Positions 16,782-27,355 of a DNA stretch of 64,000 bases are shown in pieces (within the stretch, counting starts at the first letter, position 1; every line of letters starts with the position of its first letter). Source of the DNA: Bradyrhizobium iriomotense (lineage in GTDB: Bacteria; Pseudomonadota; Alphaproteobacteria; Rhizobiales; Xanthobacteraceae); assembly GCF_030160715.1 (NCBI RefSeq), contig NZ_BSOW01000004.1, positions 310,001 to 374,000 on the forward strand. The letters are read 5' to 3'. A program made the position numbers and the translations under genes. The notes under the pieces were generated by a model. The model made no database searches, was not told the origin of the DNA, and saw nothing but the letters and a program-made list of their open reading frames with translations.

Positions 16782-17912
16782 TCACGCCGCCGCGACCGGC
16801 GCCTCGTAGCTCTTGAAATGATCGAGCAAAACCTTGGCGATGGCGACCAGCGGGAGCGCCAGCGCCAGGCCCCAGATGCCGAAGACGACGCCGAGCAGAA
16901 TCTGGAACGCGAACAGCGTGGCGGGCGGAATGTCGAGCGCCTGCCGCTGGAGGATCGGCGTCAGCACATAGCTCTCCATCGCATGGACGCCGAGAAACAG
17001 GATCAGCGCGGATAGCGCAGCGACCCAGCCTGACGCGATGCTTGCGAGCACCACGATCACGCCGGCGATGATGGCGCCGACCGTCGGGATGAAGGCGAGC
17101 AGGCCCGCCTGAATCCCCAGGATGAACGAGCCGGGGATGCCGATGATGGCAAGGCCGATCCAGGTCACGACGCCGACCGCGAGCATGACGATGATCTGCG
17201 CGATCAGCCAGCGCTCCAGCGTCTCGCTGATGCGGTCGATGATGACTGTGGCACGCGCGCGATGCCTGGCCGGAGCCATGAACAGGAGCCCGTCGTGATA
17301 GACGCCGGGCTGCGCCGCAAAGGCGAGGCCTAAGAACAGCACGATGAAGAAGTTGCCGACGGCGCTGATCGTGCCGAGCAGCAGCTTGAGGGTCTGGCTC
17401 ACGATCGCGCCGCCGCTGGAGGCCAGCGCACCGGCGCCGGGAAGGCCGGCATGCGGGCTGGGCGTGCTCGGCGCGGCTTCCGAGCCGGACGGCGCCGCAT
17501 TCGTGGAGGAGGCGGTGCCGATGTCGAAGAAGCTGGTGTCGATGCCGTGGCTCTCGAGGAAGGCTTTGACGGTCACGAGTTGCGACTTGATGGTGTTGCT
17601 GAGCGCCGAGGCCTGCTCGGCGAGGGTCGCACCGCCAAGATAGGCAACGCCCGCGAGCATCACCGCGAGCACGACGCAGACGATTGCAAGCCGCAACGGA
17701 TGCGGCAGGCCGACATGGCGCCCGAGCGTGTTGGTCAGCGCGTTGAGTCCGACGCCGAGCAGCATGCCCGTGAAGATCAAGAGCACGGTCGCGGCGAAAT
17801 ACCAGGTGAAGACCAGCAGCGCTGCAAACAGCACGATACCGATACCGCCGACCGCGATAGCCCAGGCCAGATCGCTGCGGGTCGGGGATCGTTCGTTGGC
17901 GGAGACTGTCAC
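16782..17912 (-). CDS. AI-2E family transporter (TqsA/PerM-like)
   Basis: A 376-residue permease with about seven to eight helices. The C-terminal half has the family stretch GLAIIGIPGSFILGIQAGLLAFIPTVGAIIAG and ends LALALPLVAIAKVLLDHF. Members export diverse small molecules, some autoinducer-2, some ions. A periplasmic loop rich in Ser, Pro and Ala lies near residues 150-190. GTG at 17912, with AAGGA about 8 bases before, is preferred over the frame's first start at 17999. Confidence 0.88.
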   Translation of the reverse strand: MTVSANERSPTRSDLAWAIAVGGIGIVLFAALLVFTWYFAATVLLIFTGMLLGVGLNALTNTLGRHVGLPHPLRLAIVCVVLAVMLAGVAYLGGATLAEQASALSNTIKSQLVTVKAFLESHGIDTSFFDIGTASSTNAAPSGSEAAPSTPSPHAGLPGAGALASSGGAIVSQTLKLLLGTISAVGNFFIVLFLGLAFAAQPGVYHDGLLFMAPARHRARATVIIDRISETLERWLIAQIIVMLAVGVVTWIGLAIIGIPGSFILGIQAGLLAFIPTVGAIIAGVIVVLASIASGWVAALSALILFLGVHAMESYVLTPILQRQALDIPPATLFAFQILLGVVFGIWGLALALPLVAIAKVLLDHFKSYEAPVAAA

Positions 17913-17963
17913 ATTATGTCCTTCGCGGATTGGTCGACATTCCCAGGGTTGGTCCTGCGGACC

Positions 17964-17976
17964 GTCCCGGAATGAC
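17964..17976. repeat. Half copy of the 9952 repeat arm
   Basis: GTCCCGGAATGAC differs by one base from the right arm of the nested inverted repeat at 9952-10043. No full partner arm is nearby, so it is probably a decayed remnant. Confidence 0.35.
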
Positions 17977-18212
17977 GGAATATGCGCGGGCTGGACCACT
18001 CTTTCGCGAAAATGCAGCTGGGATCAAGCCGAGCGAAGCGCGCCGGCTTGACGCTGTCGAGGCGGTGCCTCGTTCAGGGCCCGCCCTGGCGGCCGGACCG
18101 GGCCATTAACCGCGAAAATAGCAGGGCGGCTCCGCGGCCGCGCCGGTTGATATTCCTCCATCCGACGGGCATGTTTGGAGAATCTTCTTCGGCGGGGAGG
18201 TCGGAACGGGAG

Positions 18213-18986
18213 ATGAAAAAGCCGGTCGTCGGCGTGATCGGGAATGCCCATCGCGTCGAAAATCGATTTCAGGTCCAGATGGTCGGCGAGCGAAACCTGC
18301 GCGCCGTGGCCGAGGTCTCCGGCGGCTTGCCGCTGATGTTTGCGGGCTCGCCCGACATCACCGATATCGGTGCGCTGCTCGATTGCGTCGATGGTATCGT
18401 GCTCACCGGCGCCCGCGCCAACGTCCACCCCACGCGCTTCAACGTCGATCCCTGCCAGAAGCACGAGCCCTATGATATCCATCGTGACGAGGTCGCGCTG
18501 GCGCTCTCGGTCGCCTGCGTCGCCCGCGGTATCCCGCTGTTCGGCATCTGCCGCGGCCTCCAGGAGATGAACGTCGCCTTCGGCGGCTCGCTGCACCCCG
18601 AGATCCGCGAATTGCCTGGCCGCATGAACCACCGCATGCCGCGGCTCGAGAACGGCGAGATCCATCCTGATCCCACCGTCGTGTTCGCCGACCGCCACGA
18701 GGTCGATCTTACCCCGGGCGGCGCCTTCGCCAGAATTCTCGGCTGCGAGAAGATCAAGGTCAACTCGCTGCACGGCCAGGGCATTCTGGAGCCTGGGAAG
18801 CGCGTGCTGATCGAAGGCATCGCCGAGGACGGCACCATCGAGGCGATCCGCATCGCGGAAGCCTCGACCTTTGCCCTCGGCGTGCAATGGCACGCCGAAT
18901 ACGACCCGCAGCGCAATCCGATCAACCGCAAGATATTCCAGGCGTTCGGCGAAGCGCTCGTGGCGCGGCAGCGCGCGACGGCGTAG
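18213..18986 (+). CDS. Class I glutamine amidotransferase-like hydrolase (peptidase C26)
   Basis: A 257-residue protein of the gamma-glutamyl-gamma-aminobutyrate hydrolase/PuuD class. The nucleophilic Cys is in LFGICRGLQEMNVAFGGSL, and the partners His and Glu are in LGVQWHAEYDP. The start MKKPVVGVIGNAHRVE fits the family, so ATG at 18213 is used though the frame runs further upstream. It probably hydrolyses a gamma-glutamyl conjugate to release glutamate, which fits the neighbouring glnA-glnB genes, but no polyamine genes are adjacent. Confidence 0.88.
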   Translation: MKKPVVGVIGNAHRVENRFQVQMVGERNLRAVAEVSGGLPLMFAGSPDITDIGALLDCVDGIVLTGARANVHPTRFNVDPCQKHEPYDIHRDEVALALSVACVARGIPLFGICRGLQEMNVAFGGSLHPEIRELPGRMNHRMPRLENGEIHPDPTVVFADRHEVDLTPGGAFARILGCEKIKVNSLHGQGILEPGKRVLIEGIAEDGTIEAIRIAEASTFALGVQWHAEYDPQRNPINRKIFQAFGEALVARQRATA

Positions 18987-19090
18987 CCGGCCGCCACATC
19001 GTCATTGCAATGACGGGAGGAGAGGCGCGAGCGTCGATCGCCAACTCGCGTCACATCACCCGGTACGAACTACGGCAACGGCACAAAACG

Positions 19091-19117
19091 AAAGGCGCCC
19101 CGAACGGAGCGCCTTTT
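19091..19117. terminator. Bidirectional terminator between C26 hydrolase and glnA
   Basis: AAAGGCGCCCC and GGAGCGCCTTTT form a stem with one mismatch around a GAAC loop. T tracts are available on both strands, so it can serve the plus-strand hydrolase and the minus-strand glnA, whose stop is 23 bases away. Confidence 0.75.
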
Positions 19118-19139
19118 GCTTGTCGTATTCCGGACCCGC

Positions 19140-20549
19140 TTAGCCCGAATAATACATCTCGAACTCGACCGGGTGCGGGGTCATTTCGAAGCGCTCGACT
19201 TCGGTCATCTTCAGTTCGATGTAGCTGTCGATGAAGTCGTCGTCGAACACGCCGCCGGCCTTCAGGAAGGCGCGGTCCTTGTCGAGGTTTTCCAGCGCCT
19301 CGCGAAGCGAGCCGCACACCGTCGGGATCTGCTTCAGCTCTTCCTTCGGAAGGTCATAGAGATCCTTGTCCATTGCCGGGCCCGGATCGAGCTTGTTCTT
19401 CACGCCGTCGAGGCCGGCCATCAGCATCGCGGCGAAGCCGAGATAGGGGTTGGCGAGCGGATCGGGGAAGCGCACCTCGACGCGCTTGGCCTTGGGCGAA
19501 GCGGTGTAGGGGATGCGGCAGGAGGCCGAGCGGTTGCGCGCGGAGTAGGCGAGCAGCACCGGCGCTTCATAGCCCGGGACCAGACGCTTGTAGGAGTTGG
19601 TCGTCGGGTTGGTGAAGGCGTTGATGGCCTTGGCGTGCTTGATGACGCCTGCGATGTAGGACAGGCAGGTCTCCGACAGGTCGGAATACTTGTTGCCCGC
19701 GAACACCGGCTTGCCGTCCTTCCAGATCGACTGGTGCACGTGCATGCCCGAGCCGTTGTCGCCGAACACCGGCTTCGGCATGAAGGTGGCGGTCTTGCCG
19801 TAGATGTGGGCGACCTGGTGGATGCAGTATTTGTAGATCTGCAGATGGTCGGCCATCAGCGTCAGCGTGTCGAACTTCATGCCGAGCTCGTGCTGGGCGG
19901 AAGCAACCTCGTGGTGATGCTTCTCGACCTTGACGCCCATCTTGGCCATGGCGCCCAGCATCTCCGAGCGCATGTCCTGCACGGAGTCCTGTGGCGGCAC
20001 CGGGAAGTAACCCATCTTGGTGCGGATGCGGTGGCCGAGATTGCCGCCTTCATATTCGGTGTCGGAGTTGGTCGGGAACTCCGAGGAGTCGAGCCGGAAT
20101 CCGGTGTTGTAGGGGGTGGCCGAATAGCGCACGTCGTCGAACACGAAGAACTCGGCCTCGGGACCGACAAACACGGTGTCGCCGACGCCCATCGACTTGA
20201 CCATCGCCTCGGCCTTCTTGGCGATGCCGCGCGGGTCGCGGTTGTAGGGCTCGCCGGTGGTCGGCTCGAGCACGTCGCAGACCAGGATCATGGTGGTCTC
20301 GGCGAAGAACGGGTCGATCGTCGCCGTGACCGGGTCGGGCATCAGGCACATGTCGGACTCGTTGATCGCCTTCCAGCCGGCGATCGAGGAACCGTCGAAC
20401 ATCAGCCCTTCAGCGAATGAATCCTCCTCGATCATGCCGGCATCGAAGGTCACGTGCTGCCACTTGCCGCGCGGATCGGTGAAGCGCAGGTCGACGTACT
20501 TGACGTCGTTGTCCTTGATCGATTTCAGGACGTCTTTGGCGGTCTTCAT
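19140..20549 (-). CDS. glnA: Glutamine synthetase type I
   Basis: A 469-residue GSI enzyme that makes glutamine from glutamate, ammonia and ATP, acting as a dodecamer. Landmarks are [61 protein letters not shown] and the adenylylation tyrosine in [11 protein letters not shown], so activity should be tuned by GlnE in response to PII. It follows glnB by 152 bases on the same strand, the usual rhizobial glnBA order. Confidence 0.98.
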   Translation of the reverse strand: MKTAKDVLKSIKDNDVKYVDLRFTDPRGKWQHVTFDAGMIEEDSFAEGLMFDGSSIAGWKAINESDMCLMPDPVTATIDPFFAETTMILVCDVLEPTTGEPYNRDPRGIAKKAEAMVKSMGVGDTVFVGPEAEFFVFDDVRYSATPYNTGFRLDSSEFPTNSDTEYEGGNLGHRIRTKMGYFPVPPQDSVQDMRSEMLGAMAKMGVKVEKHHHEVASAQHELGMKFDTLTLMADHLQIYKYCIHQVAHIYGKTATFMPKPVFGDNGSGMHVHQSIWKDGKPVFAGNKYSDLSETCLSYIAGVIKHAKAINAFTNPTTNSYKRLVPGYEAPVLLAYSARNRSASCRIPYTASPKAKRVEVRFPDPLANPYLGFAAMLMAGLDGVKNKLDPGPAMDKDLYDLPKEELKQIPTVCGSLREALENLDKDRAFLKAGGVFDDDFIDSYIELKMTEVERFEMTPHPVEFEMYYSG

Positions 20550-20594
20550 GCATACCCCTTTTGGCTCTGCGGGTCGGTTTCCAGATGAGCAAAA

Positions 20595-20615
20595 TTATTC
20601 TCGCCTTGAGGCGAG
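20595..20615 (-). terminator. Possible attenuator between glnB and glnA
   Basis: CTCGCC and GGCGAG pair around a TCAA loop (20600-20615 on the plus strand). On the minus strand the stem is followed by AATAATTTT. The stem is only 6 bp, so it may lower rather than stop read-through from glnB into glnA. Confidence 0.45.
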
Positions 20616-20701
20616 TTCGCGCGCGTGTACAAACGAAATCAGGCCGCCGAAGCAGCCTTCTTTCTAGTTAGAGTGTCGCAAAATGCGGGATAGCACCCGG
20701 C

Positions 20702-21225
<524 letters not shown>

Positions 21226-21419
21226 AGTTGCAAATGCCCTGATTTTTGGAGCGTTATCAGCCTTTTAACGAGCATCTCGGATAGGTGGGACCAACTAGCC
21301 CAAAATAGCGAAGACTACGAAATAGGCAAACGGTTCAATCTGTGTGCAGTTTGCGGGTTTCGGCCGGGGATCGGCACGGAAACTGCCTGTTGAAAAGGCG
21401 TTTGTACCAGGGAAGTGGC

Positions 21420-22919
21420 ATGGAAGTTCTGACCAACGCTGAAATGCAGCGGGCCGACCAGCTCACCATCGCGGCCGGCACACCCGGTTTCAAGCTGATG
21501 CTGAGCGCCGGCCAAGCGGTCGCCGAAGCCGCGAGCGCGCTGGTGGAGGAGGGGCCGATCCTGGTGGTCGCCGGTCCCGGCAACAATGGCGGTGACGGCT
21601 TTGTCGCAGCCGCCGAGCTCGCCGCCCAGGGGCGCGAGGTCTCTGTCATCCTGATGTGCGAGCGCGACCAGCTCCAGGGCGATGCGGCCTCCGCCGCGCG
21701 CGGCTGGAAGCATCCGCTCTTGCCGTTCAATCCGCAGGCGATCGGCAGGCCCGCGCTGATCATCGATGCGCTGTTCGGCGCCGGCCTCAGCCGTCCGCTC
21801 GAAGGCGAGGCGCGCGAGATGATCGAGGCGATCAATGCCAATGGCGCGCCGGTGCTGGCCGTCGACCTGCCGAGCGGCATCAACGGCACCAGCGCGAGCG
21901 TGATGGGCGTTGCGGTGAACGCCACCGAAACCGTCACCTTCTTCCGCAAGAAGCCCGCGCATCTTCTTCTTCCCGGCCGGATCCATTGCGGCCGCGTCCG
22001 CGTCGCCGACATCGGCATCGGCAACGAGGTGCTCGACGAGATCAGGCCGCAGCTCTTCGAGAACGATCCGGACTTTTGGGGTGCTGCGTTTCCCGTGCCG
22101 CGCGTCGACGGCCACAAATACGCGCGAGGCCATGTGCTCGCGGTATCCGGTGATGCCGCGGCAACCGGCGCCGCTCGTCTCGCCGCGCGCGGCGCACTGC
22201 GCGCCGGTGCAGGACTTGTAACGCTGGCCAGCCCGCGCGATGCGCTCGCGATCAATGCGGGCGCGTTGACGGCGGTGATGGTCCGCCCGGTCGACACCGC
22301 GATCGAGTTCGGCGAGCTCCTCTCCGACAAGCGCTACAACACCTGCATCATTGGTCCGGGCACCGGCACCGGGACGCGCACCTGCGACTTCGTCCACACC
22401 GCGCTCACAGCCCAGCGCCATCTCGTGCTCGATGCGGATGCGCTGACGAGCTTTGCCGCCAACCCCGAACGGCTCTTTGAATCGATCAAGTCGTCGCACG
22501 ACACCGAGGTCGTGCTGACGCCGCATGAGGGCGAGTTTCCGCGCCTGTTCTCCGACCTCAGCAACAAGCATCCTGGCCGCTCAAAGCTCGAGCGCGTCCG
22601 TGCCGCTGCCGAGCGCTGCGGCGCTGTGGTGCTGCTGAAGGGGCCGGACACCACCATCGCCGCGCCGGATGGCCGCGCCACCATCGCCGCCAACGCGCCG
22701 CCCTGGCTCGCCACGGCCGGCGCCGGCGACGTGCTCGCCGGCATCATCGCCGGACTCCTGGCGCAGGGCGTGCCGGCCTTCGAGGCCGCGAGCATCGGCG
22801 TGTGGATGCATGGTGAGGCGGCGAGCGAAGCCGGGCCAGGGCTGATCTCGGAAGACCTGACCGAGACGCTGCCGGCGGTGCACCGGCGGATCTACGATGC
22901 GCTGGGAGTGGAGTACTGA
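21420..22919 (+). CDS. nnr: Bifunctional NAD(P)HX epimerase and ADP-dependent NAD(P)HX dehydratase
   Basis: A 499-residue repair enzyme fusion. The N-terminal YjeF epimerase domain has VVAGPGNNGGDGFVAAAELA, and the C-terminal ribokinase-like dehydratase domain has VLTPHEGEFPRLF and the conserved PPWLATAGAGDVLAGIIAGL. Together they restore hydrated, damaged NADH and NADPH. ATG at 21420, after GGGAAG, begins MEVLTNAEMQRADQLTI as expected. It is divergent from glnB. Confidence 0.95.
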   Translation: MEVLTNAEMQRADQLTIAAGTPGFKLMLSAGQAVAEAASALVEEGPILVVAGPGNNGGDGFVAAAELAAQGREVSVILMCERDQLQGDAASAARGWKHPLLPFNPQAIGRPALIIDALFGAGLSRPLEGEAREMIEAINANGAPVLAVDLPSGINGTSASVMGVAVNATETVTFFRKKPAHLLLPGRIHCGRVRVADIGIGNEVLDEIRPQLFENDPDFWGAAFPVPRVDGHKYARGHVLAVSGDAAATGAARLAARGALRAGAGLVTLASPRDALAINAGALTAVMVRPVDTAIEFGELLSDKRYNTCIIGPGTGTGTRTCDFVHTALTAQRHLVLDADALTSFAANPERLFESIKSSHDTEVVLTPHEGEFPRLFSDLSNKHPGRSKLERVRAAAERCGAVVLLKGPDTTIAAPDGRATIAANAPPWLATAGAGDVLAGIIAGLLAQGVPAFEAASIGVWMHGEAASEAGPGLISEDLTETLPAVHRRIYDALGVEY

Positions 22920-22923
22920 GCGC

Positions 22924-24225
22924 TCACTCTACTGTGTATGAGCGCACCAGCCGCGGTGCGGCCCAGTCGGTCACAACGGACTCGATCAGCCACCGTCCGG
23001 GAGAGGTCGCCGCGAACGCGACGCGCTGGGTCTGGCCGGGCTCGATCGCGAGCGTGTCGAGCCTGTAGGGCTTCCAGCCGTCGTCGAGCCGGTCGAGCAG
23101 GCGGAAGTGGTGACCGTGCAGGTGAAAGACGGTGGCGACGGGGGCGGGGTTCTTGAGTGCCAGCACCACGGTGCGGCCGGCCTTGGCGCGGAAGGCGGGG
23201 GCGGAGGAGGCGGACAAACTTGCGGGCCGTGTCCAACCGGCGTCGGGTGCGCCGAGCGCGACATCGAACCGCAGGGCGCCCTTGAGATCGAGCTGGTCGG
23301 GCAAATCATTCGAAGGGAGCGGTTGTGGCGCCAGCAGCGGCGCGCGCCGCTCCAGTCTGCCGGAGATCGCGAGGCTCCCGATCTGGCGCGCCTCCTTGCC
23401 ATCATGCAGCAGGAACGCGGCCGATGTGGCCGCGTCCACGAAAGCGTCGGCACGCGCGCCGGGGGCCAGCACCAGGGCACCGTTGCGAGCCGGGAACGGC
23501 TCGGCCGGCTGTCCGTCCAGGGCCATCACGCGGACGTCGTGGCTTTCCAATTTGATCGCCAGAACAGTCCGTTGGGAGCCATTGATAAAGCGTAGCCGCA
23601 GCCGCTCGTTGGCCGCGGCTGAGAGTTCGAATGAAGTCCGCCCGTTGAGAGTATAGAGCGGTGATGTGTCCTTCGGGTCGCGGCCGGGGGGAAGCGCGGT
23701 CCCATCAGGCCGGAGGCGCCATTCCTCGATCAACAGGACCTCGTCACGGTCGACCGCGATGCGGTTTGTCTCGTCGGCGACGATCGGAAGCGGGCGCGCG
23801 GGCTGCTTCAGGCTGTCCTCGAAGAGACGAAAGTCGGTCAGCAGGGTGCCCGCGTGAGGTATTGAAATGATTGATGTTTCTGTCGTGCCCGGAGGCACGG
23901 CAGCTCGGCCCAGCAGCGGTTCGGCAGCCGCCGCGCCGTCGAGGCCGTACCAGACCGGCGCAAGCGGCACAGGCAGGTCGTTGCGAAATGTCACTTCGCA
24001 GCGGTCGCCGCGCTTGAGACGGGCGTTACCGGCAGCACTTGGCGCCACCAGCTCCCAGATCGGTGTCGCCGGCTGACCCTGCCTCAGAGCCAGGGTCGCC
24101 GGCCTCGCCTGGAGGGTGAGCCGGGCGGTCGCCGGCGGAGCTGCGCCACCGGCGATCACCCCCGCCGAGGCCGCCAGGCCGGCCAAAACCTCACGCCGGG
24201 TTGGGGCAAAAAATCGCTTCGTCAT
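22924..24225 (-). CDS. Tat-exported multicopper-oxidase-like protein with lost copper sites
   Basis: A 433-residue protein with a twin-arginine signal (TRREVLAGLAASAGV, residues 9-23). The three-cupredoxin plan of CueO/FtsP-type proteins is visible. The first copper motif, normally HWHG, is VWYG (91-94). The second (YHSH) is replaced around PHAGTLLTDFR (123-133). The last motif (HCHxxxH) is replaced by WLIESVVTDW (412-421). Only HLHGHHF (368-374) remains. This recalls FtsP/SufI, a copper-free relative acting at the divisome, but the match to FtsP is by analogy. ATG 24225 gives the Tat signal; the frame extends further only as antisense to tig. Confidence 0.8.
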   Translation of the reverse strand: MTKRFFAPTRREVLAGLAASAGVIAGGAAPPATARLTLQARPATLALRQGQPATPIWELVAPSAAGNARLKRGDRCEVTFRNDLPVPLAPVWYGLDGAAAAEPLLGRAAVPPGTTETSIISIPHAGTLLTDFRLFEDSLKQPARPLPIVADETNRIAVDRDEVLLIEEWRLRPDGTALPPGRDPKDTSPLYTLNGRTSFELSAAANERLRLRFINGSQRTVLAIKLESHDVRVMALDGQPAEPFPARNGALVLAPGARADAFVDAATSAAFLLHDGKEARQIGSLAISGRLERRAPLLAPQPLPSNDLPDQLDLKGALRFDVALGAPDAGWTRPASLSASSAPAFRAKAGRTVVLALKNPAPVATVFHLHGHHFRLLDRLDDGWKPYRLDTLAIEPGQTQRVAFAATSPGRWLIESVVTDWAAPRLVRSYTVE

Positions 24226-24380
24226 AAGGGCGATGCGGACCACGCCGCGCTGGATAAGTCCAGCCACAGCGCCTATCTGGAGAGGGCGTCGACACGGCCA
24301 TTTTTTTGCTGCGAACAGGCGGGCACATGCTATAAGCCCGGCCGCCCGCGGCATCGCGGCCGGTCTTGATGCAAATTCAC

Positions 24381-24465
24381 GCGGGCGTGGCGGAACTGGT
24401 AGACGCGCTGGATTTAGGTTCCAGTGACGAAAGTTGTGGGGGTTCGAGTCCCTCCGCCCGCACCA
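24381..24465 (+). tRNA. tRNA-Leu (UAG)
   Basis: The acceptor arms GCGGGCG and CGCCCGC pair. The anticodon loop TTTAGGT carries TAG, reading CUA, and there is a long variable arm as expected for leucine. GGTTCGAGTCC is the T arm and the 3' CCA is encoded. Confidence 0.95.
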
Positions 24466-24642
24466 AGCGCTTTCAGCGTTTGCACGGATTACAAGGACCT
24501 CGTTCCTCATGGACGTTTTGTCCCGAGGAGCCCGGTCCGATGAACCACCGGCGCAAAGGCGTTTTGCCTGCGCGCCGGATCGATTGATGACAAATGCCGC
24601 GGCGGCAAGCGCCGTGACAAAGCGAGAAGAAGATTGGACGCC

Positions 24643-26004
24643 ATGCAGGTCACAGAGACCCTCTCGGAAGGATTGAAGCACGAATTCAAGATCAGCGTTC
24701 CCGCGTCTGATCTCGATGCCAAGGCCGACGCCAAGATCGTCGACCTCAAGGACAAGGTGCGCCTCAACGGCTTCCGTCCCGGCAAGGTGCCGGTCGCGCA
24801 TCTCAAGAAGGTCTATGGCCGTTCGGTGATGGCCGAGACCATCGACCAGACCATCCGCGACACCAACACGCAGCTCTTCTCGGAGCGCGGTTTCCGTCTC
24901 GCGACCGAGCCGAAGATCACGATGCCGACCGAGCAGAAAGAGGTCGAGGAATTGCTCTCCGGCAAGTCCGACCTGACCTACACGGTCGCGATCGAAGTGG
25001 TGCCGCCGATCCAGCTCGCCGACTTCAAGAGCTTCCAGGTCGAGAAGCCGGTCGCCGACGTGACCGACGTCGAGGTCGACGAGGCCATCAAGCGCATCGC
25101 CGACAACAACCGCAGCTACAGCGACAAGGGTGAGGGCGCCAAGGCGGCCTCCGGCGATCGCGTCACGGTGAGCTTCAAGGGCACCATCAACGGCGAAGCC
25201 TTCGAGGGGGGCACCGGCGAGGGAATCCAGGTCGTGATCGGCTCCAACACCTTCATCCCCGGCTTCGAGGAGCAGCTGATCGGCATCGGCTCGGGTGAGA
25301 CCCGCACGGTGAAGGCGTCGTTCCCGAAGAATTATATGAGCGAGAAGCTCGCCGGCCAGGACGCCGAGTTCGAGACCACCGCGACGCTGATCGAGGCGCC
25401 GCAGGACGCCAAGATCGATGACGAGTTCGCCAAGTCGCTCGGCCTTGAATCGCTGGACAAGCTGAAGGAAGCCGCGCGCGAGCGGCTCGTCGCCGAGTTC
25501 GCCACCGCGACGCGCCAGCGCGTCAAGCGCGCGCTGCTCGATCGTCTCGACGAGACGCACCGCTTCGATGCACCGCCCTCGCTCGTCGACGAGGAATTCA
25601 ATCTGATGTGGAACTCGGTCAAGGCCGAGATGGACTCCGCCGGCAAGACTTTTGCCGATGAGGACACCACCGAGGACAAGGCGAGGGACGAGTATCACAA
25701 GATCGCCGACCGCCGCGTGCGGCTCGGTCTCGTGCTGTCGGAGATCGGCGAGAAGAACAAGATCACCGTGACCGACGATGAGGTGGGTCGCGCGGTGATC
25801 GAGCGGGCGCGCCAGGTGCCGGGCCGCGAGAAGGAAGTCTGGGACTATTACCGCAACAATGCCAACGCGCTGGCCCAGCTTCGTGCACCGATCTATGAGG
25901 ACAAGGTGGTCGACTTCATCCTCGAGCTCGCCAACGTGACCGAGAAGAAGGTCTCGCGCGAGGAGCTCTACAAGGATGACGAGGCGGACAAGACCGCCGC
26001 GTAA
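24643..26004 (+). CDS. tig: Trigger factor chaperone
   Basis: A 453-residue ribosome-bound chaperone and prolyl isomerase. The ribosome-binding domain has [18 protein letters not shown]. The FKBP-type domain includes [20 protein letters not shown] and [18 protein letters not shown]. The C-terminal helical chaperone arms follow and end with an acidic tail [13 protein letters not shown] 24643 is used in place of the in-frame TTG at 24634. It starts the tig-clpP-clpX-lon block. Confidence 0.97.
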   Translation: MQVTETLSEGLKHEFKISVPASDLDAKADAKIVDLKDKVRLNGFRPGKVPVAHLKKVYGRSVMAETIDQTIRDTNTQLFSERGFRLATEPKITMPTEQKEVEELLSGKSDLTYTVAIEVVPPIQLADFKSFQVEKPVADVTDVEVDEAIKRIADNNRSYSDKGEGAKAASGDRVTVSFKGTINGEAFEGGTGEGIQVVIGSNTFIPGFEEQLIGIGSGETRTVKASFPKNYMSEKLAGQDAEFETTATLIEAPQDAKIDDEFAKSLGLESLDKLKEAARERLVAEFATATRQRVKRALLDRLDETHRFDAPPSLVDEEFNLMWNSVKAEMDSAGKTFADEDTTEDKARDEYHKIADRRVRLGLVLSEIGEKNKITVTDDEVGRAVIERARQVPGREKEVWDYYRNNANALAQLRAPIYEDKVVDFILELANVTEKKVSREELYKDDEADKTAA

Positions 26005-26028
26005 GGCTTCGCAAGAAAGCCTTCTGTT
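26003..26028 (+). terminator. Weak hairpin after tig
   Basis: AAGGCTT and AAGCCTT pair around a seven-base loop overlapping the tig stop, followed by CTGTTAAG. There is no proper T tract, so termination is partial at best. Confidence 0.35.
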
Positions 26029-26272
26029 AAGGGTGATCGGCGGAAGCGGGCGCGCTAGCCAGTTGGCCGGCTGGGCCTGTTTCCGCGAATCAGCTTCAAC
26101 TCGTTTGTCGGATTAAGCCTTAATTCGCTCCGGGCTTGTGTGGAGCGAATTGGGCTATATCTGTCGCTACCTACCCAAGTCCTGCATCACGGGACGTCCA
26201 TCCGCGCTCGGCAATTCCAGCCAAGACTGTCTTGCCGCGAGGATGTCCGCCTCCGAAAAACCTAGGTGACTC

Positions 26273-26908
26273 ATGCGCGATCCGGTTGAAACCTACATGA
26301 ACCTCGTGCCCATGGTGGTCGAGCAGACCAACCGTGGCGAGCGCGCCTACGACATCTTCTCGCGCCTGTTGAAAGAGCGCATCATCTTCGTCACCGGACC
26401 GGTCGAGGACGGCATGTCGACGCTGATCGTCGCGCAGCTCCTGTTCCTCGAAGCCGAGAATCCGAAGAAGGAAATCTCGATGTACATCAACTCGCCGGGC
26501 GGCGTGGTGACGTCGGGCCTTGCGATCTACGACACCATGCAGTTCATCCGCCCGCCGGTCTCCACGCTTTGCACGGGACAGGCGGCCTCGATGGGCTCGC
26601 TCCTGCTCGCCGCCGGCGAGAAGGACGTGCGCTTCTCGCTGCCGAACGCGCGCATCATGGTGCATCAGCCTTCCGGCGGCTTCCAGGGCCAGGCCACCGA
26701 CATCATGCTGCACGCGCAGGAAATCCTGAACCTGAAGAAGCGGCTCAACGAGATCTACGTCAAGCACACCGGTCAGACCTACAAGTCGATCGAGGACGCG
26801 CTTGAGCGCGACAAGTTCCTCACGGCGAACGACGCCAAGGAATTTGGCCTCGTCGACAAGGTGATCGACAAGCGCGCCGAGGACCCGATGCCGCCGAAAG
26901 CCCCGTAG
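26273..26908 (+). CDS. clpP: ATP-dependent Clp protease proteolytic subunit
   Basis: A 211-residue serine peptidase forming the tetradecameric chamber served by ClpX and ClpA. The nucleophile is Ser106 in [11 protein letters not shown], the histidine is His131 in IMVHQPSGG, and the aspartate lies in ALERDKFL. The start [19 protein letters not shown] with AGGTGA just upstream fits. It is separated from clpX by 447 bases, so clpX may have its own promoter. Confidence 0.98.
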   Translation: MRDPVETYMNLVPMVVEQTNRGERAYDIFSRLLKERIIFVTGPVEDGMSTLIVAQLLFLEAENPKKEISMYINSPGGVVTSGLAIYDTMQFIRPPVSTLCTGQAASMGSLLLAAGEKDVRFSLPNARIMVHQPSGGFQGQATDIMLHAQEILNLKKRLNEIYVKHTGQTYKSIEDALERDKFLTANDAKEFGLVDKVIDKRAEDPMPPKAP

Positions 26909-27355
26909 CACTACCGATATGGTAACGGCGATCCCTGGAATTACTTGGGATCGTCAGGGCGGCCTTCACGTTAACGGCGCGTTGGCGCGGCGCAACAAAC
27001 CGTTTTGCGCCCTGCGGCAGGCGGAAAGTTCCGCTTTCGTGCTTGTTTTCGTGGTAATCCAGCAACGCCCGGGTGATTTCGATCAGTTCTCCCGTGCCAA
27101 GACGTGAAATCACGGTATTGTCACGGGTAGCCCGCGCCCCCCGATTAGCGAATTCTTGATAGTCGGGTGACAGCATGGTTGGCTACGATTGATCGGCTAT
27201 GATCGCGGGAGAAATCGAGTGACCGTGATTCGCACGGGATGTAACGCGTAGGGTCTTTTTTGGTACGGAATTTGCTCTATTTGAACTCTAAGACGGCTGT
27301 TGTGCCGGACTGGAGCGATCGAGCGGACGGGATCGAACCGCGGACGGAGACATGA
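26909..27355. other. clpP-clpX intergenic region, no gene supported
   Basis: The stretch holds a weak inverted repeat (CGATCCC at 26929 and GGGATCG at 26947) without a T tract. A minus-strand open frame overlaps the clpP end and starts at 27176, but it has no ribosome site. The rest is probably the promoter and leader of clpX; I could not name a specific promoter. Confidence 0.4.

Noticed and set aside
19000..19015. CGTCATTGCAATGACG palindrome after the C26 hydrolase gene
   Set aside because: A perfect 16-bp palindrome, but short and next to a better terminator; no evidence for a separate function.
24226..25698. Upstream extension of the multicopper-oxidase-like frame through tRNA-Leu and tig
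   Set aside because: The extension is antisense to tRNA-Leu and trigger factor. The Tat signal begins at the ATG at 24225.
26820..27176. Minus-strand open frame of 118 codons in the clpP-clpX gap
   Set aside because: The first 60 residues look protein-like, but there is no ribosome site and it overlaps the clpP 3' end. Left as unsupported.
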